A stretch of DNA of 27,009 nt, taken from contig CAJUES010000048.1 of NCBI GenBank assembly GCA_910585765.1, positions 1 to 27,009 on the forward strand, written 5' to 3'. The notes beneath the pieces were generated by a model that was not told the DNA's origin, did not search any database, and saw only the letters and a list, made by a program, of their open reading frames with translations. Source of the DNA: an uncultured Lachnospiraceae bacterium. GTDB taxonomy: Bacteria; Bacillota; Clostridia; Lachnospirales; Lachnospiraceae. A program made the translations under genes and the position numbers. Positions 1-8,773 of the stretch are shown piece after piece (the stretch's first letter is position 1; every line of letters begins with the position of its first letter).

Positions 1-22
1 CTACACGACGCTCTTCCGATCT
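1..22 (+). other. Illumina sequencing adapter remnant
   Basis: The first 22 bases match the 3' end of the standard Illumina TruSeq/P5 read-1 adapter, ending in GCTCTTCCGATCT. Natural coding sequence of yqfD begins straight after it. The adapter happens to be open in the yqfD frame, so a translation from base 1 would add about seven artificial residues. The segment is therefore the untrimmed end of a contig. I recognise the adapter from established knowledge; the match is exact over the 22 bases as read. Confidence 0.95.
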
Positions 23-438
23 TCGGCGGTTATCACATTGACGGAATGCCCCTGCTGGATTTTTTTGAGCAGGATATCCTGAAAAAGAAAAATGACAATC
101 TGTATGAGACAGTGGTCGAAAAACACCAGGTAGTGCTGCTCGACAACATATATCTGCCGGTATACTACGGGAAAATTGACAGAAAAGAGTACTACATCAA
201 GTACTTTGACTACACAGAAGAGGAGATGAAAGCAAAGCTGTCTGAAAATTTTGAAAAATTTATTTCAGGATTACAGGAAAAAGGGGTACAAATTGTTGAA
301 AAAGATGTTAAAATGGAAAAGAGTAGTAAAGGGATGGAATTATATGGAAGCCTGCTGGTGATCAAACAGACCGGCGAGACGGCAGATATTCCGGTGGACA
401 CTGCTCAGGAAGATGAGGAAAACCAGATAAAGGAGTAA
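23..438 (+). CDS. yqfD: Sporulation protein YqfD, C-terminal part (5' truncated)
   Basis: This is the last ~138 codons of a gene whose start lies outside the contig. The frame is open from the contig edge, so the first internal ATG (46) is not a real start. The visible part is the soluble C-terminal region: an IDGMP-type segment, then the lysine-rich Y/V-rich stretch and a final KGMELYGSLLVIKQTGETADI segment, which resembles the family's closing beta-rich region. YqfD is a membrane-anchored protein encoded next to phoH in many Clostridia and Bacilli and is linked to sporulation; its biochemical role is unknown. It ends 7 bp before the phoH start, with the phoH ribosome site (AAGGAG) overlapping its stop. 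The identification rests on both the residues and the position before phoH. Confidence 0.8.
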
Positions 439-445
439 GGATACA

Positions 446-1477
446 GTGGCAGATTTTCAGATTGGATTGCAGATCGAAGCACAGCACATGCAGAATCTCT
501 TTGGCAGTCACGATGCATACATCAAACAGATCGAGAATGACCTGCATGTTATCATAACAGACAGAAATGGGGAAGTGCGCATCAGCGGGGAGCAGGCAGC
601 CGTCAACAAGGCGGCAAAGCTGGTCAATGAGCTGGTGGAGCTTTCCAGGAGAGGGAACAGGATACAGGAGCAGAACGTATCGTACGCCCTGGAGCTTTCC
701 AGAGATGGCGACGAGGATGCGCTCCTGGAGATGGATTCGGAGTGTATTTGTCACACGATAGCGGGAAAGCCGATCAAGCCAAAGACACTTGGACAGAAGA
801 AATATATTGATGCCATCAGGGGGAAGATGATCGTCTTCGGGCTGGGACCCGCAGGGACAGGGAAAACATATCTTGCGATGGCAATGGCGATCACAGCGTT
901 TCGGAATCACGAGGTGGAGCGCATTATCTTAACGCGCCCTGCGATCGAGGCGGGGGAGAAGCTCGGTTTTCTGCCGGGCGACCTGCAGAGCAAGGTCGAT
1001 CCTTACTTGAGACCGCTGTACGATGCGCTGTATCAGATCATGGGCGCAGAAAATTTCCAGAAAAATATGGAGAAGGGGCTGATCGAGGTGGCACCGCTTG
1101 CCTATATGCGCGGGCGGACGCTTGACAATGCCTATATCATACTGGATGAGGCGCAGAATACGACGCCGGCGCAGATGAAGATGTTTCTCACGCGCATCGG
1201 GTTCGGCTCCAAGGTGATCGTGACGGGTGATGCCTCGCAGAAGGATCTTGCAGCCGGAACGCAGTCCGGGCTTGATATCGCGGAGAAAGTGCTGGGAAAG
1301 ATCGGGGACATCGCGTTTATCCGCCTGACGAGCAAGGATGTCGTGAGGCATCCGCTTGTCCAGAAGATCGTCAAGGCTTATGAGGATTATGAGAGCCGTC
1401 TGGGAAACAGGCAGGCTAAGGGCGTCCGCAAAGATGAGCTGCGCCCGAGAAGGAACGGGACACCGTTCCGCAAGTAG
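446..1477 (+). CDS. phoH: PhoH-family ATPase
   Basis: A 343-aa protein starting at GTG, chosen because AAGGAGTAAGG (430-440) sits just upstream. Residues about 1-100 form the N-terminal KH-like region. The P-loop ATPase core follows, with Walker A GPAGTGKT at 134-141, a TRPAIEAGEKLGFLPGD motif near 163-179, Walker B IILDEAQN at 231-238 and a sensor motif VTGDASQKD. Length and motif order are those of the PhoH/YbeZ family. PhoH proteins bind nucleotides and are thought to act in RNA metabolism, often with YbeY, whose gene lies two genes downstream here. Expression is probably as part of a yqfD-phoH-HD-ybeY operon. The last ~20 residues are basic (RKDELRPRRNGTPFRK), which may help RNA contact (inference). 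Confidence 0.95.
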   Translation: MADFQIGLQIEAQHMQNLFGSHDAYIKQIENDLHVIITDRNGEVRISGEQAAVNKAAKLVNELVELSRRGNRIQEQNVSYALELSRDGDEDALLEMDSECICHTIAGKPIKPKTLGQKKYIDAIRGKMIVFGLGPAGTGKTYLAMAMAITAFRNHEVERIILTRPAIEAGEKLGFLPGDLQSKVDPYLRPLYDALYQIMGAENFQKNMEKGLIEVAPLAYMRGRTLDNAYIILDEAQNTTPAQMKMFLTRIGFGSKVIVTGDASQKDLAAGTQSGLDIAEKVLGKIGDIAFIRLTSKDVVRHPLVQKIVKAYEDYESRLGNRQAKGVRKDELRPRRNGTPFRK

Positions 1478-1522
1478 AGCGTGTGAAAAACGAATATATT
1501 TAAGACAAAGGAAATAGAACAT

Positions 1523-2734
1523 ATGAAGAAAAAGGAAGAGACGCGTTGGCAGAAAGTGCTTCTTGTAATTGTAATGCTTATTGTATCCATACCAGCGATC
1601 GGAGTATCTGCGTACTTGTATGAAAAATCCTTCCGTGATATCTTTATCCTCCTCATGACAGTCACGGTCTGTTTTGGTATGACAATATTTTCGTTTTTTC
1701 AATCAAATATATATCACGCGCTTCATTATGATAACGGGGGACATTTGTCGCGTTTTGTGCTCACGTTTCTCATGGGCACAGCGGGGGCATGCCTGCTGCC
1801 GATGCTGCCCGATGCAGGGTGGATCCTTCCTGTGGCAGCGCTTGCGCTGACGCTGTTTTCAAATACCGTTACCGGGCTGACTGCGTATGCGGGGCTGATG
1901 TGCGTGTGTGCGTATTTTGCCTCGGCTGATGTGCTCACGTTTTTGCTGTACTTTCTCACAGGAGTACTCTTTGCGGTACTTTTTGAGAGGCTTGACAATG
2001 ATTATAAGACAAGCGCTCCAATGTCGATCGCAGTGACGATCTATGTGATCGAGATCGCGGCAGGGCTGATATTCCAGAGTCATGGGACACTGACAGCGGA
2101 TGAGCTTGTCATTCCGATCATGAATGTCTTTATCACGTTTATACTGATGCTGGCGACTTTGCGGTTCTACTGTGCAGTTGTCATAGACAAGGAGAAAGGG
2201 CGGTATCTGCGCATCAATGATCAGGAATACGGGCTGCTCGCCAAGTACAAGGAGGAGGACAGGCAGACGTATTACAATGCCATACATACGGCATATTTTG
2301 CGGAAAAGACGGCAAGACTGCTGCACATGGATGTCGATGTGGCGAAAAACGGCGGTTACTATCACAGGATCATCGTGCTGGAGTGCAAAAAGCAGGAGCG
2401 GTCACTTGAGGAAATCTGTCAGGAAAACAAATTTCCCCCTGAGGCGGTCCGGCTGCTGCAGGAATACACTTACAAGTCACAGCCCATGCGGATGCGGGAG
2501 ACGGTGGCGGTGTATTTTGCAGACTGTATCGTGTCATCGATCATGTATCTGATCGAAAAGGAGGAGGCAGCCAGCCAGGACAGGGATTTTGGGAAGATCG
2601 CGACTGCGATCATACGCAGAAAGATCGGAAGCGGAGTGCTGAATAACAGTGAGATCTCACTGTCGGATCTCAGCGGGATAGAAAAAATATATACAGGAGA
2701 AAAATTATACTATGACTTTTTACGTAGAGAGTGA
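1523..2734 (+). CDS. Shortened 7TM-HD (PgpH-like) membrane protein with degenerate HD site
   Basis: A 403-aa protein in the phoH-ybeY slot where Firmicutes normally carry pgpH/yqfF, a c-di-AMP phosphodiesterase of about 700 aa. It has several hydrophobic helices between residues ~10 and 222 and then a cytoplasmic domain (~235-400). The large extracellular 7TMR-HDED domain of PgpH is missing. In the HD domain the first histidine is kept (AIHTAYFAEKTARLL, H255) and so is a late AD (333-334), but the signature YYHD is YYHR (H281-R282). The NPHD..SALII..H block is also absent. The tail GKIATAIIRRKI...LSLSDL-like segment still resembles the PgpH C-terminus. It is therefore probably not a phosphodiesterase; a ligand-sensing or scaffold role is only inference. 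The 3' end overlaps ybeY by 23 bp. The start is ATG 1523. Confidence 0.75.
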   Translation: MKKKEETRWQKVLLVIVMLIVSIPAIGVSAYLYEKSFRDIFILLMTVTVCFGMTIFSFFQSNIYHALHYDNGGHLSRFVLTFLMGTAGACLLPMLPDAGWILPVAALALTLFSNTVTGLTAYAGLMCVCAYFASADVLTFLLYFLTGVLFAVLFERLDNDYKTSAPMSIAVTIYVIEIAAGLIFQSHGTLTADELVIPIMNVFITFILMLATLRFYCAVVIDKEKGRYLRINDQEYGLLAKYKEEDRQTYYNAIHTAYFAEKTARLLHMDVDVAKNGGYYHRIIVLECKKQERSLEEICQENKFPPEAVRLLQEYTYKSQPMRMRETVAVYFADCIVSSIMYLIEKEEAASQDRDFGKIATAIIRRKIGSGVLNNSEISLSDLSGIEKIYTGEKLYYDFLRRE

Positions 2735-3242
2735 GACAGACAGAGCGCTTCCCTTCGATGCGGAGGAAGTGGCAGGCAAAGTGATCGCGGAGACGCTGGA
2801 ATGTGAAAAATGCCCTTATGAGGTGTCGCTGAATATTCTACTTACGGACAATGACGGGATCCATGAGCTGAACAGGCAGCATCGGGGAATAGACCGTCCG
2901 ACCGATGTGCTGTCCTTTCCCAATGTGGATTATGACGAGCCTGCTGATTTTTCGGCGGTGGAAGAGAATATAGAGGACTATTTTGACCCTGAAAGCGGCG
3001 AACTGTGTCTCGGAGATATAGTGATATCGGTTGACAAGGTGTACGGGCAGGCGGGAGAATACGGCCATTCAGTCCGGCGGGAGTACGCTTTTCTGGTTGC
3101 GCACAGTATGCTCCATCTGCTGGGGTATGACCATATGGAGCCTGCGGAGGCGGAAGTGATGGAGCGAAAGCAGGATGAGATACTGGACAGGCTGGGGATA
3201 ACGAGAAGTGGGCAAGAAGCTGCCTGCCAGGGAGAGCGGTAA
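2712..3242 (+). CDS. ybeY: Endoribonuclease YbeY (rRNA maturation)
   Basis: A 176-aa single-domain zinc-dependent RNase involved in 16S rRNA 3'-end maturation and ribosome quality control. The metal-binding motif HSMLHLLGYDH is intact, with the three histidines at 131, 135 and 141. The upstream conserved RPTDVLSFP (62-70) and LGDIVIS (100-106) elements are also present. The gene begins 23 bp inside the preceding HD-protein gene, with AGGAGA at about 2695-2700 serving as ribosome site, so translational coupling is likely. Its neighbour phoH is a usual genomic and probably functional partner. A short C-terminal extension (GITRSGQEAACQGER) goes beyond the conserved fold. The stop abuts the next gene directly. 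Confidence 0.95.
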   Translation: MTFYVESETDRALPFDAEEVAGKVIAETLECEKCPYEVSLNILLTDNDGIHELNRQHRGIDRPTDVLSFPNVDYDEPADFSAVEENIEDYFDPESGELCLGDIVISVDKVYGQAGEYGHSVRREYAFLVAHSMLHLLGYDHMEPAEAEVMERKQDEILDRLGITRSGQEAACQGER

Positions 3243-4874
3243 ATGAAGAAAAAGAAGTCTAATTTCATTGTTCAGGGAGGAATCCTTGCGATGGCGGGGA
3301 TCCTTTCCAGGCTTATAGGGATAGCAAGGCGTTTTCCCATGCAGCATATCTTTGGCGACAAGGGAAACGGGTATTACGCAGCCGCGTATTCCGTGTACTC
3401 GCTCATGCTGATCATATCGTGCTACAGCCTGCCGCTTGCAGTGTCGAAGGCGGTGTCGTCCAAAATCAGCAAACGGCAGTACAAAAGTGCACAGCGGGTT
3501 TTCCAGTGTGCGATGATCTTCGCGCTGACGATGGGCGGCGTCACATTTTTTATCTGTGAATATCTGGGGGATTTTCTCGCGGAACATATCATGGAGGAGC
3601 CGATGGGCGCCATGGCGCTCAAGGTACTTGGACCGGCGTTGTTAACTGTGTCGGTCATGGGGGTGTTCCGGGGATATTTCCAGGGGCTTGGAACGATGAT
3701 GCCGACCGCCGTGTCACAGATACTCGAGCAGGTATTTGTGCTGATCGGCAGTATCGCAGGCACTTACGTGCTGTACAATTACGGGGGCAAGGTCGGGGCG
3801 CTGCACCACAATGAAGACTATGCACCGGCGTACGGTGCGGCGGGGGCGTCAATCGGTCCTGTGCTCGGCTCGGTGGTCGGGCTGCTGTTCCTGGCTTTTG
3901 TGTATGTAATGTACCGAAAGGGATCGAGAAGGCGCAGCGCGCGGGAAAATGGCAGGATTGACGGTTATCCGCAGATCTTCAAGCTGATCATACTGACGAT
4001 CATCCCGGTGCTTTTGAGCAGTACCGTGTACAATATCAGCGACGTGATCGACACCTCGATCTTTGGCAAAGTCATGGTGGCAAAGGGATTGGGCGATGTC
4101 AAGACGGATATCTGGGGCGTGTATACCGGCAAGTACAAAGTGCTTGTCAATGTTCCGATCGCGCTTGCCAACGCGATGTGTTCATCCATCGTTCCGGTGC
4201 TCACCAAGCTGATGGTGCGCGAGGAGTACGGGCGGGCAAGAGAGCGGATCGGGCAGGCGATGCGCTTTACGATGATCGTCGCTTTTCCGAGTTCGGTGGG
4301 ACTTGCGGTGCTGGCAAGACCGATCATCTCCCTGCTGTTCAAGGGGGAGGTCGACATGGCAGTCAATATGCTCCATGTGGGTTCCATGTCAGTCGTATTC
4401 TTTGCCATTTCGACGCTGACGAACGGTGTGCTCCAGGGCATCAACAGAATGAGGGTTCCGGTGCGGAACGCGGCGATCGCGCTTGTCATCCATGTTGTGT
4501 TCCTGTATGCGGCACTGCAGATGGACATGGGCATCAACGCAGTGATCTACGCCAATATCCTGTTCGCGGCGATCGTGTGCATCCTGAATGCGATGGCGAT
4601 CCGCAAATATATGCGATACAACCAGGAGCTGGTGCGGACCTTTGCCATACCGGCGATCGCGTCAATTGTGATGGGGATCGTGATCGGGCTCCTGAATATG
4701 CTGCTCTCCAAGTCCGCGGGCAAGGCGCTGACAGTGTTTGTGGGCATCGGTGTCGGCGCGATCGTGTATTTTGCGGTACTGATCCTGTTAAAGGGGATCA
4801 ATGAACATGATCTGAGAAGTATGCCTGGCGGCAGGACTGTCCTGTCGATCGCAAGACGATTCCGTCTGATGTGA
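3243..4874 (+). CDS. SpoVB/YtgP/MurJ-family lipid flippase
   Basis: A 543-aa polytopic membrane protein with about 14 hydrophobic helices and the N-terminal GGILAMAGILSRLIGIARR pattern typical of the MOP superfamily polysaccharide flippases. Family members move undecaprenyl-linked precursors: MurJ/YtgP flips lipid II for the cell wall, and SpoVB acts in spore cortex formation. From sequence alone I cannot separate these two roles. The start ATG follows the ybeY stop with no gap, which suggests co-transcription and coupling with ybeY. No frameshift or missing region is apparent, and length is normal for the family (about 510-550 aa). In many relatives ybeY is followed by dgkA and era; those are not present in this window. 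Confidence 0.88.
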   Translation: MKKKKSNFIVQGGILAMAGILSRLIGIARRFPMQHIFGDKGNGYYAAAYSVYSLMLIISCYSLPLAVSKAVSSKISKRQYKSAQRVFQCAMIFALTMGGVTFFICEYLGDFLAEHIMEEPMGAMALKVLGPALLTVSVMGVFRGYFQGLGTMMPTAVSQILEQVFVLIGSIAGTYVLYNYGGKVGALHHNEDYAPAYGAAGASIGPVLGSVVGLLFLAFVYVMYRKGSRRRSARENGRIDGYPQIFKLIILTIIPVLLSSTVYNISDVIDTSIFGKVMVAKGLGDVKTDIWGVYTGKYKVLVNVPIALANAMCSSIVPVLTKLMVREEYGRARERIGQAMRFTMIVAFPSSVGLAVLARPIISLLFKGEVDMAVNMLHVGSMSVVFFAISTLTNGVLQGINRMRVPVRNAAIALVIHVVFLYAALQMDMGINAVIYANILFAAIVCILNAMAIRKYMRYNQELVRTFAIPAIASIVMGIVIGLLNMLLSKSAGKALTVFVGIGVGAIVYFAVLILLKGINEHDLRSMPGGRTVLSIARRFRLM

Positions 4875-4959
4875 ATGGAAAATCGTGAATAAAAAGTAAA
4901 AATAAGCTGATACTATATCAAAGACGCCAAAGTGTTATCTTTTGACGAGGAGGCTGATG

Positions 4960-5616
4960 ATGGAGAAGAGATATAAGATTGGCTTATTTTTTGTATTGAT
5001 ACTGATATCGGTATTGGTGGCAGTTCTGATGTGGAAGCGGCATACCATGGATGGATTTCCCAATGAGGGCGCGCGTGCGGAGCAGGATCAGGACGGGACC
5101 GGCGAGCTTTCCGGGGTGGATGGCCAGGCGCCGAAGACGGCGGAGGAGATCTACAATGTGCAGAAAATGAATGCGCTCACAACGGCTGACACGGTATGTA
5201 TCTATGAGAATATAGACAAGAAAGACGGTTCTATGAGCGTGGAGGTAGGAAAACTTCCGGCAAAATACGTCGGCCTGAACAGGACAGAACTCGAGGAACT
5301 CCTCGCGGAGGACAGCCTGGCTCCGACACTGGCAGAGAAGCAGAAAGGGTTTAAATCACAGCACCTGGAGCTCTTCTCGGCGGAGAAGATCAAGGTGCTC
5401 CGGATATATGATACGACAAAGGATACGACGGGATTCTATATCATGGAGGTTGACGGTGAGGTGTGCGTGTATGAGCATGACAGGACGACGCTGTATTTCA
5501 AGACAGGGCTGAGGACAGAGCAGCTTCCGGCAGATGTGCGCTACGAACTGAGGAAGGGCAAGTTTATGGACAGCGAATTGCAGGTATACCACTTTATAGA
5601 ATCATACAGCAGCTGA
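4960..5616 (+). CDS. Membrane-anchored protein with probable BofC-type C-terminal domain
   Basis: A 218-aa protein. I chose ATG 4960 because GAGGAGG (4947-4953) lies 6 nt before it; the upstream in-frame TTG at 4942 would place the ribosome site inside the gene. One transmembrane helix is visible at residues ~5-22 (IGLFFVLILISVLVAVLMW), followed by a hydrophilic, acidic linker and an extracytoplasmic domain. The final ~60 residues show GFYIMEVDGEVCVYE, then TGLRTEQLPADVRYELRKGK and a closing HFIESYSS. This layout resembles the BofC C-terminal domain of clostridial proteins (LP..d...L..G..v.s..el...LEsy). BofC regulates SpoIVB protease in Bacillus, but here any sporulation role is inference. 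It lies 30 bp upstream of the flavoprotein gene. Confidence 0.6.
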   Translation: MEKRYKIGLFFVLILISVLVAVLMWKRHTMDGFPNEGARAEQDQDGTGELSGVDGQAPKTAEEIYNVQKMNALTTADTVCIYENIDKKDGSMSVEVGKLPAKYVGLNRTELEELLAEDSLAPTLAEKQKGFKSQHLELFSAEKIKVLRIYDTTKDTTGFYIMEVDGEVCVYEHDRTTLYFKTGLRTEQLPADVRYELRKGKFMDSELQVYHFIESYSS

Positions 5617-5645
5617 TGTGAGCTGTGATGGAAAGGATGATCGTT

Positions 5646-6956
5646 ATGGCAGAGAGGGTTGTTGTGGCAGGCGGCGGGGCAAGCGGTCTTGTGGCGGCAG
5701 TATTTGCGGCGCAAAACGGCGCCAGGGTCACGATACTGGAACATAAGGACAGAGTGGGCAAAAAGATACTGATGACAGGGAATGGCAGGTGTAATCTGAC
5801 CAATATGAGTGACGTGCGGGGCAAATATTACAGCAGCGACGCGGATTCGCTGGACAGAATTTATGACACACTTGTCAGATTTGATGCCGGCAGAACAAGA
5901 GACTTTTTCGAAAGTCTCGGACTGTACACCAAAGAAAAGCGGGACGGCGGAGTGTACCCGGCATCAGAGCAGGCGTCAATCGTGCTTGACGTGCTGCGGA
6001 GTGCATGCGACAGACTTGGCGTGCAGATACGAACAGACTGTGACGTCACCGCAGTCAAACCGGGGCTGTCAGGCGGAGTGGTCAGTGTGGTACAGTATGA
6101 GCGTGCCGAACAGGGGCAGGACAGGCGTGATCGAAAGTGTCCGAACAAAGCTTTCGATCGATTCCATAGAGAAGAGCTGTCATACGACCGTTTGATCCTT
6201 GCAACTGGCGGGAAAGCCGCTTCTGTTTCCGGTTCCGACGGTTCCGGATATGAACTTGCCAAAAGGCTGGGGCACAGTGTCGTCGAGCCGCTTCCGGCGC
6301 TGGTGCAGCTCAGATGTGACGGAACTTTTTTCAGGGCACTTTCCGGAGTCCGGGCGCAGAGTGAGATCCGTCTGCTGATCGACGGCAGGGAGGCTGCCCG
6401 TGAGCGGGGAGAACTGCAGCTGACGGATTATGGGATTTCCGGCATACCGGTCTTTCAGTTCAGCAGGCTGGTGTCGCGGGCAGTCTATGATCAAAAACAG
6501 TGTGAGGCGAGGATCGATTTCATTCCTTATATCGATATCGGAAAAACAGATGAAAAAAGCATCGAAAGATTCCCGCACAAGACGGCGGAGGAATTTCTGT
6601 CAGGGCTGGTACATAAAAAGGTGGCTGCCGTTGTCTGCAGGCAGAACAGGATCGCACCGGGGGAGACAGCCGCACAGGCAGGTGTCGGCAAGATCAGGGC
6701 ATGCATCAGGATGCTTGCGGATTTCAGGGTGAAGATCACAGGACCGAACTCGTTTGAGCATGCGCAGGTGTGCTGCGGCGGTGTGCCGCTCAGGGAGGTT
6801 GATGAACATTTTATGTCACGCAGGTGTGCCGATGTCTATATTGTCGGGGAACTTCTGGACTGTGACGGCGTGTGCGGCGGGTACAATCTGCAGTGGGCCT
6901 GGGCGACAGGCGCGATTGCGGGAACAGACGCGGCTTTGCGGGAGGATAGGACATGA
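5646..6956 (+). CDS. HI0933/YhiN-family (BaiN-like) FAD-dependent oxidoreductase
   Basis: A 436-aa flavoprotein. ATG 5646 is preferred over GTG 5625 and ATG 5628 because GAAAGG (5631-5636) is spaced correctly for it. The N-terminal Rossmann fold shows GGGASG (9-14) followed by an acidic end of strand two (ILEHKDRVGKK). GNGRCNLTN, a hallmark of the HI0933/YhiN/BaiN family, follows. RLILATGG in the middle and VGELLDCDGVCGGYNLQWAWATG near the C-terminus are also family hallmarks. Members bind FAD; a few are linked to bile-acid dehydroxylation chemistry (BaiN) or annotated as aminoacetone oxidase, but the true substrate of most is unknown. An insertion of basic and acidic residues (EQGQDRRDRKCPNKAFDR) interrupts the second domain. 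The stop overlaps the next start as ATGA, so the two flavoproteins are translationally coupled. Confidence 0.85.
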   Translation: MAERVVVAGGGASGLVAAVFAAQNGARVTILEHKDRVGKKILMTGNGRCNLTNMSDVRGKYYSSDADSLDRIYDTLVRFDAGRTRDFFESLGLYTKEKRDGGVYPASEQASIVLDVLRSACDRLGVQIRTDCDVTAVKPGLSGGVVSVVQYERAEQGQDRRDRKCPNKAFDRFHREELSYDRLILATGGKAASVSGSDGSGYELAKRLGHSVVEPLPALVQLRCDGTFFRALSGVRAQSEIRLLIDGREAARERGELQLTDYGISGIPVFQFSRLVSRAVYDQKQCEARIDFIPYIDIGKTDEKSIERFPHKTAEEFLSGLVHKKVAAVVCRQNRIAPGETAAQAGVGKIRACIRMLADFRVKITGPNSFEHAQVCCGGVPLREVDEHFMSRRCADVYIVGELLDCDGVCGGYNLQWAWATGAIAGTDAALREDRT

Positions 6957-8644
6957 TAACGATCCGTCAGATGAAAATAGAATTAAAAAAAGGATTGAAA
7001 AAAGAATGGCATCAGGAAGCGTGCGATAATTCCGAACAGCGGTTAGCGTTGGAGGATTTGATCGACAGCAGAGACGTGCTCAGAAAAAAGGCGGCAAAAA
7101 TGCTGGGCGTCAATCCGACAGAGGTGTCAGATATCACAATCTTGAAGCATTCGATCGACGCGCGGAAAAAAGCGCAGATCTTTCAGGTTTACACACTGGG
7201 CGTCGCGTTGAAAAACAAAGGTTTGGAGGAGAAAGTTCTGATGCGCTGCAGCAACGGCAACGTTGCGCGTTACACCCCAATAGCATATCAATTTCCGGCA
7301 CCGGGCAAGGAGGTGCTGGCACAGAGACCGATTATTATCGGCATGGGACCGGCGGGGCTCTTCTGCGGCTATATGCTTGCGCGGCATGGCTACAGACCGA
7401 TTCTGCTCGAGCGGGGCGCGGATGTGGAGACCAGGACAAAGGATGTGGAGGCGTACTGGAACGGCGGCAGCCTGAAACCAGAGTCCAACGTGCAGTTCGG
7501 CGAGGGCGGGGCGGGGACGTTCTCGGACGGCAAGCTCAACACGCTGGTGAAGGATAAATCTGGCAGAAATGCGGAGGTGCTGCGGATTTTCGTGGAATTT
7601 GGCGCCCCGGAACACATTCTGTATGAGAGCAGACCGCATATCGGGACAGATATCCTGAAAAAAGTGGTGGCGAACATGCGAAACGACATGATCAGAAATG
7701 GCGGGGATGTTCGTTTCGGCGCTAAGGTGACAGGGCTTGGGATTGCAGATGGCGCCCTGTGCAGTGTCATGATAAACGACAGTGAAGTGCTCCCGACGAC
7801 GCAGGCAGTACTGGCGATCGGGCACAGTGCCCGGGACACCTTTACATATTTGGATCAGATCGGGATCCCCATGGAGGCAAAAGCGTTTGCCGTCGGGATG
7901 CGTGTGGAGCATCCGCAGCGCCTGATCAACGAGTGTATGTACGGCAGGGAATTTGGAGATCTGCTTCCGGCGGCGCCGTATAAGCTGACGGCACAGAGCA
8001 GCACAGGGCGCGGTGTCTACTCGTTCTGCATGTGCCCGGGCGGATATATCGTCAACGCGTCAAGTGAGCCGGGACAGATCGCCGTGAACGGCATGAGCTG
8101 CTCGGACAGGGGCAGCGGCAGGGCAAACAGTGCTATCATCGTGCAGGTCACGCCAGCGGATTACGGCGCGGACGGTCCGCTGGCAGGCATCGCATTCCAG
8201 AGACAGCTTGAGCGGAAGGCGTATTCGATCGGGAGCGGACGTGTGCCCGTACAGTATTATGGGGATTACAAGCGCGATCAGCGATCCGGGCTGGATCCCG
8301 ATCCGGGCTGCCCGCAGCCGGACATAAAGGGTGCGCATTTATTTTCAAATTTGAGGGGATTGCTGCCTGGTGCCTGCGAGCAGGCGTTCATGGAGGGGAT
8401 GGAAGAGTTTGACAGGGTGATCAAAGGATTTGCAGGAGACCATGCCCTGCTGGCGGGAATCGAGAGCAGAACATCGTCTCCGGTCAGGATCTGCCGCGAT
8501 GATGCACTGCAGTGTCCGACGGCGCGGGGACTCTACCCCTGCGGCGAGGGGGCAGGCTATGCGGGAGGAATCACTTCTGCGGCAATGGACGGGATACGGG
8601 TCGCGGAGCAGATTGCAGGACAGTTTGGACCGTGCACCAGATGA
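6953..8644 (+). CDS. FAD-dependent dehydrogenase-like protein (COG2509 type)
   Basis: A 563-aa protein overlapping the upstream flavoprotein by 4 nt (ATGA), with GGGAGGATAGGA just before its ATG. An N-terminal ~120-residue alpha/beta domain (DSRDVLRKKAAKMLGV, KHSIDARKKAQI) precedes the FAD-binding fold, whose GxGxxG is IIIGMGPAGLFCG (residues 128-139). Conserved family features follow: NVQFGEGGAGTFSDGKL, GHSARDTF, AVGMRVEHPQ, GRGVYSFCMCPGG and the C-terminal YPCGEGAGYAGGITSAAMDG. This is the pattern of the widely distributed uncharacterised FAD-dependent dehydrogenases. No substrate can be assigned. Length is slightly above the usual ~530 aa. The tandem with another FAD protein suggests a joint redox step, but that is inference. 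Confidence 0.85.
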   Translation: MITIRQMKIELKKGLKKEWHQEACDNSEQRLALEDLIDSRDVLRKKAAKMLGVNPTEVSDITILKHSIDARKKAQIFQVYTLGVALKNKGLEEKVLMRCSNGNVARYTPIAYQFPAPGKEVLAQRPIIIGMGPAGLFCGYMLARHGYRPILLERGADVETRTKDVEAYWNGGSLKPESNVQFGEGGAGTFSDGKLNTLVKDKSGRNAEVLRIFVEFGAPEHILYESRPHIGTDILKKVVANMRNDMIRNGGDVRFGAKVTGLGIADGALCSVMINDSEVLPTTQAVLAIGHSARDTFTYLDQIGIPMEAKAFAVGMRVEHPQRLINECMYGREFGDLLPAAPYKLTAQSSTGRGVYSFCMCPGGYIVNASSEPGQIAVNGMSCSDRGSGRANSAIIVQVTPADYGADGPLAGIAFQRQLERKAYSIGSGRVPVQYYGDYKRDQRSGLDPDPGCPQPDIKGAHLFSNLRGLLPGACEQAFMEGMEEFDRVIKGFAGDHALLAGIESRTSSPVRICRDDALQCPTARGLYPCGEGAGYAGGITSAAMDGIRVAEQIAGQFGPCTR

Positions 8645-8773
8645 AGATTTTGCGTTACGGTTCAGCCGGGACTTCATACGATTTTGCATGTGAAAATTTA
8701 GAAACGCTGGACTTCTTGGAGAAATAGAATTACAATAGAGAAGATCACGATGATGAAATACGGAGGAAAAACA

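Noticed and set aside
929..1702. Long minus-strand open frame opposite phoH
   Set aside because: It lies antisense to a well-supported gene, has no family motifs or ribosome site, and reads as arginine/leucine/histidine-rich shadow sequence.
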